NCBI GenBank assembly: GCA_016787045.1
Contig: JAEUVA010000021.1
Span: 1 to 64,000, forward strand
DNA length: 64,000 bases
DNA from: Chitinophagales bacterium
GTDB lineage: Bacteria > Bacteroidota > Bacteroidia > Chitinophagales > LD1
Direction of reading: 5' to 3'
The notes under the pieces were generated by a model that worked only from the letters and a program-made list of their open reading frames with translations, ran no database searches and was not told where the DNA came from. The stretch's first letter is position 1, and every line of letters begins with the position of its first letter. Below are positions 58,575-64,000 of the stretch, one piece after another. The translations under genes were made by a program, and so were the position numbers.

Positions 58575-58717
58575 GTAGTTGCGCAGTTTTGCTCACCCAA
58601 TCGGGGGAATGTGTGCCAAAAACTTAAACTGGCTATAAAGTGTAACAGTACCTTCCGGTGTAGTTTTTTGTAAACAATGTGAGCAGTCAATTGTCTGTAT
58701 TAATATTGACCAACGCT

Positions 58718-59302
58718 ATGGATACATTACTCCAAAAAGTACAATCTCGGTTTCCTTATGTTACAGCCGAAAAATTGGCCGATATACTGGCTATGGGAGA
58801 AGTGGTGGTGGTTCAACCCGGAGAAATTTTATTTAAAGAAGGCGTAAACAACGCCCGTGCCGCTATTGTACTAGAGGGCATATTGCGCAATTACACCTAC
58901 AACTCAAAAGGCGAAGAAATTACTACCCTATTGGTAGATGAACTACGAGCAGCGGCACCGTACTCTAATATTTTTTTAAACAAACCGGCCACCGAAACTA
59001 CCGAAGCCGTGGAGCAAAGTTTGGTGTTCTTGTTTGTTTTTCCGGAGGTTCAACAAAAAATGGAACAAGATTTAGTGCTGTTGCGGCTCTACAAAGATTT
59101 AGTGCAAGACGCATTGATTAACTCTATACAACGCATAGAAGATTTTACCCGACTCAACCCGGTGCAGCGCTACGAGCGGCTTTTGCAAGATCGGCCTACA
59201 CTATTGGATAGAGTACCACTCAAATTTTTGGCCTCTTACCTCGGCATTACCGCAGTTTCGCTTTCCCGCATACGTAAGCGCATCAGCAAAAGCAGAAATT
59301 AA
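58718..59302 (+). CDS. Crp/Fnr-family transcriptional regulator
   Basis: 194 aa from the ATG at 58718 (DTLLQKVQSRFPYV); a GTG at 58679 would add 13 residues. N-terminal cyclic-nucleotide-binding-like domain (about 10-120: VVVQPGEILFKEG, AAIVLEGILRNYTYNSKGEE) and a C-terminal winged helix-turn-helix (VPLKFLASYLGITAVSLSRI). The phosphate-binding Arg-rich loop of true cAMP receptors is absent (LRAAAPYSNIFLNKPATE instead), so it probably does not bind cAMP, as is common for this subfamily in Bacteroidota. Lies 59 nt upstream of the S74 fibre gene and is its obvious candidate regulator. Confidence 0.9.
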   Translation: MDTLLQKVQSRFPYVTAEKLADILAMGEVVVVQPGEILFKEGVNNARAAIVLEGILRNYTYNSKGEEITTLLVDELRAAAPYSNIFLNKPATETTEAVEQSLVFLFVFPEVQQKMEQDLVLLRLYKDLVQDALINSIQRIEDFTRLNPVQRYERLLQDRPTLLDRVPLKFLASYLGITAVSLSRIRKRISKSRN

Positions 59303-59334
59303 CTTTTGTAAAGTGTTGCCGGTGGGTCATCACT

Positions 59335-59355
59335 TAGGTTTGTGCAGCAAACCTA
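59335..59355 (+). promoter_or_regulatory. Perfect inverted repeat overlapping a -7 box before the S74 fibre gene
   Basis: TAGGTTTG-N5-CAAACCTA, eight bases pairing on each side, ending 6 nt before the ATG at 59362. The left arm (59335-59342) is itself a full TAnnTTTG box and the right arm is the same box on the minus strand. It may be an operator for the adjacent Crp-like protein, a bidirectional promoter element, or an RNA hairpin in the leader. Confidence 0.5.
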
Positions 59356-59361
59356 TTCTCA

Positions 59362-61215
59362 ATGTACTATAACGCATTTTTAGTTTTTAGTTTTTGGATA
59401 GCCACACTATCAGCTTTTTCTCAAGCAGAAACCAATAACCCTGTATTGCCATTTTGGACCGTAAAGGGCAATAGCGGCACTACACCGGGCACTAATTTTA
59501 TAGGCACTACCGATGCGAAAAAATTGATTTTTAAAGTCAACAATCAGCAAGCCGGTTTGATTGATTACACTTCCCCTTACAATACCACTTTGGGCTATCA
59601 GGCATTGGTGGCTAACACTACCGGCTACAGCAATGCTGCCTTCGGATATTTGGCATTAGCCGCCAATACTACCGGTTATGACAACATGGCTATTGGAGAC
59701 AGTACCTTGTCTTCAAACACCACTGGATACCACAATGTTGCTTTGGGTACCTTAGCTCTCTACTCTAATACTACCGGAGTTGGCAACACCGCTATTGGTT
59801 ATGCCGCCCTGCAAGATAACTCAGGTTCAACCTCCAGCTTAAATACAGCCGTGGGCGACTATTCTTTAACCAACAATACAACAGGTTTTTTCAATACTAT
59901 GGTAGGTGGACTCTCTGGCTATAGAAACACCACCGCCAGGTATAACACCGGAATAGGATATAGGGCTTCTTACACCAATTTAACGGGCGAAGGGAATGTA
60001 GCTATTGGCCACTACGCGCTTAACTCCAACCTTGTGGGTAGAAATGTAGCTATTGGTACAGAGGCCTTGGCAGATGCCCAACTCTCCTCACAAAACGTGG
60101 CAATAGGATATTTTGCCCTCCATAATTTATCCGGCTTTCCGGCAAACACCGTATCAGGTAACGTAGCCGTAGGGGCTTATTCACTGTATTCCGCCAATTA
60201 TGCAGTGGCCACCTATCCCATACACAATACAGCCATAGGCGACAGCTCCTTGCGGCTGAATACCTTTGGTTGGGGAAATACTGCCTTAGGGAAAAACGCC
60301 CTTTTGTTTAACACCGGAGGCACAAAAAATACCGCTATTGGTTACAATGCCGATGTAAGCAACTCTTTCCTTACCAATGCCACGGCCATTGGCTACAATG
60401 CCAAAGTAAACCAGAGCAACGCTATTGTATTGGGCGCTACAGGCACAGACCAAGTAACCGTAGGCATTGGCACTACTACGCCCACCTATCCGCTAACCGT
60501 CATTAGCACGGTAAACGGAACATTTGGCCCTTATGGCTACTTAACTACTACAGGCGCAGCCACATTTGCCGGAAGCAATTCTATACCGGTTTCTATTTGG
60601 GCATCGGGCAGAGTACTGGCTACAGAGTTTGATGCATATAGCGATGCACGCATAAAAAACATTATCAATATTTCGGATGGTGTAGTTGATTTAAACACTA
60701 TAGCCCAAATTCAGATAACCAACTATCAATACATAGATACCATTAGTAAAGGAAACAGAGTGTCTAAGAAGGTAATAGCGCAGCAAGTAGAAGGAGTGTA
60801 CCCCAGTGCAGTATCAAAAATTACGGACGTTATACCGGATATTTATCAGCTAGCAGAGATGCACAACGGAAAGGTGAAGTTGAAAAATAATTTGCAACCG
60901 GGCGAAAAAGTAAAACTGATTTTTGCCGATCAATCTCAAGTATATACTGTGCTTAGTGCCAATGAAAAAGAGTTTGAAGTAAATGAGGAAAAGGAAGGAA
61001 GCGTATTTGTTTTTGGAAGAGAAGTAAACGACTTTAGGGTAGTTGATTACGAAGCATTAGCCATGCTCAACATCTCAGCCACACAGCAACTGCTAAAAAT
61101 GATTATACAGCAACAAAAAGATATTGAAAAAATGCGCGCGCAATGGAGCGCTCTTCAAAATGAAGTGGAAGAAATAAAGCAGCAACTTTTGCTCAAAAGT
61201 GCAAATACGGATTAA
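59362..61215 (+). CDS. Exported YadA-head-like fibre with a second-type S74 chaperone domain
   Basis: 617 aa. Signal peptide (FLVFSFWIATLSAFSQ), then the shared module PFWTVKGNSGT and FIGTTDAKKLIFKVNNQQAG. Residues ~70-350 are irregular 17-residue head repeats (NTTGYDNMAIGDSTL, NTTGVGNTAIGYAAL), then VTVGIGTTTPTYPLTV. The S74 domain begins at S427 (SDARIKNII) and runs NYQYIDTI, KKVIAQQVEGVYPSAVS, DVIPDIYQLAE. Unlike the protein at 54683, it then contains a ~60-residue insertion (KVKLIFADQSQVYTV, VFVFGREVNDF) before VVDYEALAMLNISATQQL and a long terminal coiled coil. This insertion-bearing form resembles the S74 domains of MRF-like and viral proteins. Predicted trimer, self-cleaving. Directly downstream of the crp-like gene. 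Confidence 0.88.
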   Translation: MYYNAFLVFSFWIATLSAFSQAETNNPVLPFWTVKGNSGTTPGTNFIGTTDAKKLIFKVNNQQAGLIDYTSPYNTTLGYQALVANTTGYSNAAFGYLALAANTTGYDNMAIGDSTLSSNTTGYHNVALGTLALYSNTTGVGNTAIGYAALQDNSGSTSSLNTAVGDYSLTNNTTGFFNTMVGGLSGYRNTTARYNTGIGYRASYTNLTGEGNVAIGHYALNSNLVGRNVAIGTEALADAQLSSQNVAIGYFALHNLSGFPANTVSGNVAVGAYSLYSANYAVATYPIHNTAIGDSSLRLNTFGWGNTALGKNALLFNTGGTKNTAIGYNADVSNSFLTNATAIGYNAKVNQSNAIVLGATGTDQVTVGIGTTTPTYPLTVISTVNGTFGPYGYLTTTGAATFAGSNSIPVSIWASGRVLATEFDAYSDARIKNIINISDGVVDLNTIAQIQITNYQYIDTISKGNRVSKKVIAQQVEGVYPSAVSKITDVIPDIYQLAEMHNGKVKLKNNLQPGEKVKLIFADQSQVYTVLSANEKEFEVNEEKEGSVFVFGREVNDFRVVDYEALAMLNISATQQLLKMIIQQQKDIEKMRAQWSALQNEVEEIKQQLLLKSANTD

Positions 61216-61260
61216 AGATTGTGACTTGCTTACTTCAAGCAGTTTTTTTGCAATTGACAA

Positions 61261-64000
61261 CTACACACTAATCGTAGTAACAGTGCCTTGTGCAGTTGAA
61301 AAAACATCAAACCTTGCCTCTACTTCTTCGGCACGGTAGCGCATGTTTTTTATGCCATTGCCGTTTTTGCTTTTGTAGTTGTTTACATCAAAACCCTTGC
61401 CATCATCTTTGATGATTAGTGTTACTCCGGTAGCTGTTTTCTTTACTTCTACATACAGGTTTTTTGCTTCGCTGTACTTTACGCTGTTGTACACGGTTTC
61501 TTTAAAAATCAAGAAAATATTTTTGCGTTGCTCCATGGTTAGTTTCACTTCTTCTGCCTGTTTTTCCGCATTAAAATGAAGTTGCATGGCAGATGGTGCC
61601 ACCAAGTCAGCAGCAAACACCCGCATACGCTCCATCAAAAATTTTGCCGTGTCGTTTTTGGGGTTCACGCTCCACACAATATCGCTCATGCTCTCTACCA
61701 TTTCGCGGCTGTTGCTGCCAATTTTTTGCAACATTTTTTGTGCCCCTGTGCTGTTGTTTTGCTCCAATTGTTGTTTAGCTGCTTCGCTTAAAAACGAAAT
61801 GCTACCCAGTGTACTGCCTATATCATCGTGCAAATCGCGGGCTATTTTGTTGCGGATAGATTGCAGTTTCATCAGTTGATTAATGCGGTATTTGTAGAAA
61901 GCAAAAGCACCGGCAGCAATGGCGGTAGCCACCAATAAATAAAACCACCAGGTATAGTAAAACGGTGTGGCAATTTTAAACTCAGCTAAGATGGTATCGC
62001 CACCAAACTGGCCCGATGGATTGGTTACCCGCACCCATAGTTTAAACTTTCCCCATGGAAGGTTGGTGTATTTTATTTCTCCGTCATCGCTGTTTTTCCA
62101 ATCAGCTTCAAGCCCCTCTAATTTGTACTGAAACCTTACTGTTTGCGGAAAGGTGTACTGTATGGCACTTACCGAAAAATCAATAAACCTTTCGTTGGCC
62201 TTTAACTTTACTAAACCTTCTGTTGCTTGGGTCAAAAAACTTTTGTCAAATACTTTCATTTCGGCCAAATACAACGGAGGATAAGTAGTGTCAAATTTTA
62301 CGGCATCGGGCTTAAAAGTAAACACGCGGTTACCCGCTGCAAAGCTAACTTCATGTTTGGTTTCGTTTGAAAACTGTGGCGATAAGTTGGTGTTAGCGCT
62401 GCCATCGTTTACATCTAAATGGAAAAACTTTTTTGCCTTTAAATCAAACACCTCTAACCCATTGCGGGTTACTATCCATAGTCGCTGCCTTTTATCGGCA
62501 TGTATGCCAAAAAACATGAGTGATGAGGCCGAGTTGGTGGGTTGATAGAGCGTAAATTTTTTTCCATCAAACTCACACAATCCCCTGCCGGATATACTCA
62601 TCCAAATGTGATTATTCTTATCGCACCAAAGCCCCATAATATCATTGCCGGGTATAGATAGTGGGTTGGCTGGGTCATTTACATACCCTTCAAACTCATT
62701 TTTTTCTAATGGAGTATTTTTTTTGCGCATATATAGCCCGCCCGATGTAGCCACCCACAGGTTTCCTTTTTTATCCAAAATCACTTTTCGTGCCAAGGAG
62801 TTTCCTAAACTCTTGGGCAGCTCTTTGAAGTAGTAGTAGGGATAATAAGTGTAATCTACCTCGCTATAAAAGCCAATGCCGTAGCCCAATACGGCCATCC
62901 AAAACCCCGGCTCGCCATTTACGGTATCGCGAATAATATCTTTGACCTGAAAAACAGTTTCGCTATAAAAATCGCGGTGGGTGCCCACTTCATCTACAAT
63001 ACATTCTTTAATTTTTGATGAGCCGTATTGCCATTCATAAAATCCAATTTCTGTGCCCAGCAAGTACTTGTCATTTTGTAAGTGAAGCAAAAAATCGGGG
63101 TTTGCATTAAAGTTGCGGTTGGTAAACTTGATGCGGTCAAAGCTAAACTGTATTTCATCGCTCAAAAACATGCCTAAAGAGGTATTAACGGCAACACTGC
63201 CATCGTTAAACCGATGTGTGCGTAAGATAGTGAGGTCGGTTTGCGCATCGGTAAATTCGGCTTCTGAAAACAGCCATGCCCTTGGGTCATATCTTGCTAA
63301 ACCGGCCGATGTGCCTACCCATAAAATACCGCGCGAATCTTTGTGCATGCTCAGTATCTTATTGCTGGGCAGCGAACTTTGCTTGCCTACTTTGCGGGTA
63401 AACTGTACTGCTTCACCGGTATTTTTATTTACTCTGAATAATCCTGAACCGCGAGAACCCGCCAGCATGTATAGCGAGTTGTAATCGGCTACGCACATCA
63501 GCAAATCATTATCGGTTTCCAATTTTTTTTGCTCGGCCAAGGGCTGATTATCTTGAACGAACAAGCCGGGATTCCAACCGGCCATCCAAATTTTTGAACC
63601 GGTAACAAAAAATTGTTGCACACTGCCCGAAATAGAGTTACTGCCTGTGTAGCGAGTTATCTTGCCGGTAGTTTTATCGGCACAAAACAACATACCGCTG
63701 TGCAGTAAACTAAAATATACTTTGCCATCGCGCTCGTAAAAATGGTGTACCCAGGTCAAAAAGCCGGCTGGTCGCGTCAGGGCTTTTTCGGGTTTCATCT
63801 CTTCGTCATTAAACCGCCAGTAGGTAAACTGTAGTGTTTTTTTGTTTAAAAAAATGCAGGAGTACATCTCGGCACCTATGGCCAGGTAGTTTTCATCCCA
63901 ATCATACAAGCAATTGAGCCGGTTGGTGGCTATGGTGGTGGTATCTTTGGGCGAGTGCCTGAACTGTGTAAACTTTTTGTTGTCTGGTGCTTTGGCATCG
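61261..64000 (-). CDS. Beta-propeller sensor histidine kinase, N-terminus outside the window
   Basis: The minus-strand frame is open to the right edge (913 codons visible); an in-frame TTG at 63909 is only an internal codon. Order of domains: periplasmic two-component-propeller repeats (ILSMHKDSRGILWVGTSAGL, KGNLWVATSGGLYMRK, NHIWMSISGRGLCEFDGK), the Y_Y_Y domain (RFQYKLEGLEADWKN, LPWGKFKLWVRVTN), one membrane helix (WWFYLLVATAIAAGAFAFY), a HisKA_3 dimerisation domain with the phospho-acceptor His in IARDLHDDIGSTLGSI, and an ATPase domain (NSVKYSEAKNLYVEV, IIKDDGKGFDV, GNGIKNMRYRAEEV). No receiver domain. Such kinases (NarL/LuxR-type partners) sense extracellular ligands, often glycans. The partner regulator is not in the window. 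Confidence 0.93.
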   Translation of the reverse strand, partial: DAKAPDNKKFTQFRHSPKDTTTIATNRLNCLYDWDENYLAIGAEMYSCIFLNKKTLQFTYWRFNDEEMKPEKALTRPAGFLTWVHHFYERDGKVYFSLLHSGMLFCADKTTGKITRYTGSNSISGSVQQFFVTGSKIWMAGWNPGLFVQDNQPLAEQKKLETDNDLLMCVADYNSLYMLAGSRGSGLFRVNKNTGEAVQFTRKVGKQSSLPSNKILSMHKDSRGILWVGTSAGLARYDPRAWLFSEAEFTDAQTDLTILRTHRFNDGSVAVNTSLGMFLSDEIQFSFDRIKFTNRNFNANPDFLLHLQNDKYLLGTEIGFYEWQYGSSKIKECIVDEVGTHRDFYSETVFQVKDIIRDTVNGEPGFWMAVLGYGIGFYSEVDYTYYPYYYFKELPKSLGNSLARKVILDKKGNLWVATSGGLYMRKKNTPLEKNEFEGYVNDPANPLSIPGNDIMGLWCDKNNHIWMSISGRGLCEFDGKKFTLYQPTNSASSLMFFGIHADKRQRLWIVTRNGLEVFDLKAKKFFHLDVNDGSANTNLSPQFSNETKHEVSFAAGNRVFTFKPDAVKFDTTYPPLYLAEMKVFDKSFLTQATEGLVKLKANERFIDFSVSAIQYTFPQTVRFQYKLEGLEADWKNSDDGEIKYTNLPWGKFKLWVRVTNPSGQFGGDTILAEFKIATPFYYTWWFYLLVATAIAAGAFAFYKYRINQLMKLQSIRNKIARDLHDDIGSTLGSISFLSEAAKQQLEQNNSTGAQKMLQKIGSNSREMVESMSDIVWSVNPKNDTAKFLMERMRVFAADLVAPSAMQLHFNAEKQAEEVKLTMEQRKNIFLIFKETVYNSVKYSEAKNLYVEVKKTATGVTLIIKDDGKGFDVNNYKSKNGNGIKNMRYRAEEVEARFDVFSTAQGTVTTISV

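Noticed and set aside
2767-61215. Prophage remnants suggested by tail-fibre-like GNVGIGT, S74 and collagen-like sequences
   Set aside because: The proteins carry signal peptides and are surrounded by chromosomal genes; no integrase, terminase, capsid, portal or lysis genes are seen.
61261-63909. Complete 882-aa histidine kinase starting at 63909
   Set aside because: The codon at 63909 is TTG in the middle of propeller sequence, no signal peptide follows, and the frame remains open to the right edge.

Overview
The window looks like chromosomal DNA of a member of the phylum Bacteroidota, most likely a Chitinophagales/Sphingobacteriales-type organism. Base composition is moderately AT-rich. Shine-Dalgarno-like sequences are scarce, while several starts are preceded by the Bacteroidota-type -7 box TAnnTTTG. 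The gene content fits: type IX secretion (T9SS) C-terminal sorting domains, a three-gene succinate dehydrogenase of the cytochrome b558 type, TamB encoded opposite TsaD, a DoxX protein with a thioredoxin-like domain, and a Crp/Fnr-like regulator of the kind usual in this phylum. I see no rRNA, tRNA, CRISPR array, integrase or transposase.

Layout. 1-6.4 kb: a very long collagen-like surface protein (5' end outside the window), a secreted fibre-like protein in the same operon, and a convergent ~500-residue helical protein. 6.8-14.2 kb: housekeeping genes (response regulator, M23 peptidase, alaS-gatB, a TlpA-like thioredoxin lipoprotein, a small outer-membrane barrel). 14.2-19.0 kb: a minus-strand run, queD - acyl-CoA dehydrogenase - GT2 glycosyltransferase - DUF2304 - unknown 132-aa protein - GMC oxidoreductase. 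19.0-30.5 kb: acs, a 1192-aa outer-membrane protein and tamB on the minus strand, with tsaD divergent. 30.5-38.2 kb: small membrane protein, T9SS cargo, a TPR-adenylate cyclase, sdhCAB and a Cys/His-rich exported peptide. 38.2-42.3 kb: Hsp20, a hipBA-type toxin-antitoxin pair and an ALDH7-type aldehyde dehydrogenase. 42.3-49.0 kb: a secreted protein, threonine aldolase-rhomboid, then DUF1599 - DoxX - ABC permease - carboxypeptidase-regulatory-like protein. 49.0-54.6 kb: a complete RND efflux operon. 54.7-64 kb: a second surface-fibre region.

The most interesting theme is the two surface-fibre regions at the ends of the window. Three exported proteins (at 2767, 54683 and 59362) share a signal peptide followed by the same ~50-residue N-terminal module. 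Two of them carry YadA-like head repeats and end in a peptidase S74 (endosialidase-type) intramolecular chaperone domain. The third follows a collagen-like gene. A ~500-residue, all-helical, apparently cytoplasmic protein with a similar N-terminus lies beside the fibre gene in each region (4879-6417 and 56402-57874). The right-hand region also holds a Crp/Fnr regulator directly upstream of the second S74 fibre gene, a perfect 8+8 inverted repeat in front of that fibre gene, and a beta-propeller sensor histidine kinase. I infer a regulated repertoire of trimeric surface fibres. The function of the helical partner is unknown.

The collagen gene is easily missed: its true frame (frame 2) has no start codon inside the window before residue ~779, whereas other frames show long ATG-initiated ORFs that are artefacts of the repeats.
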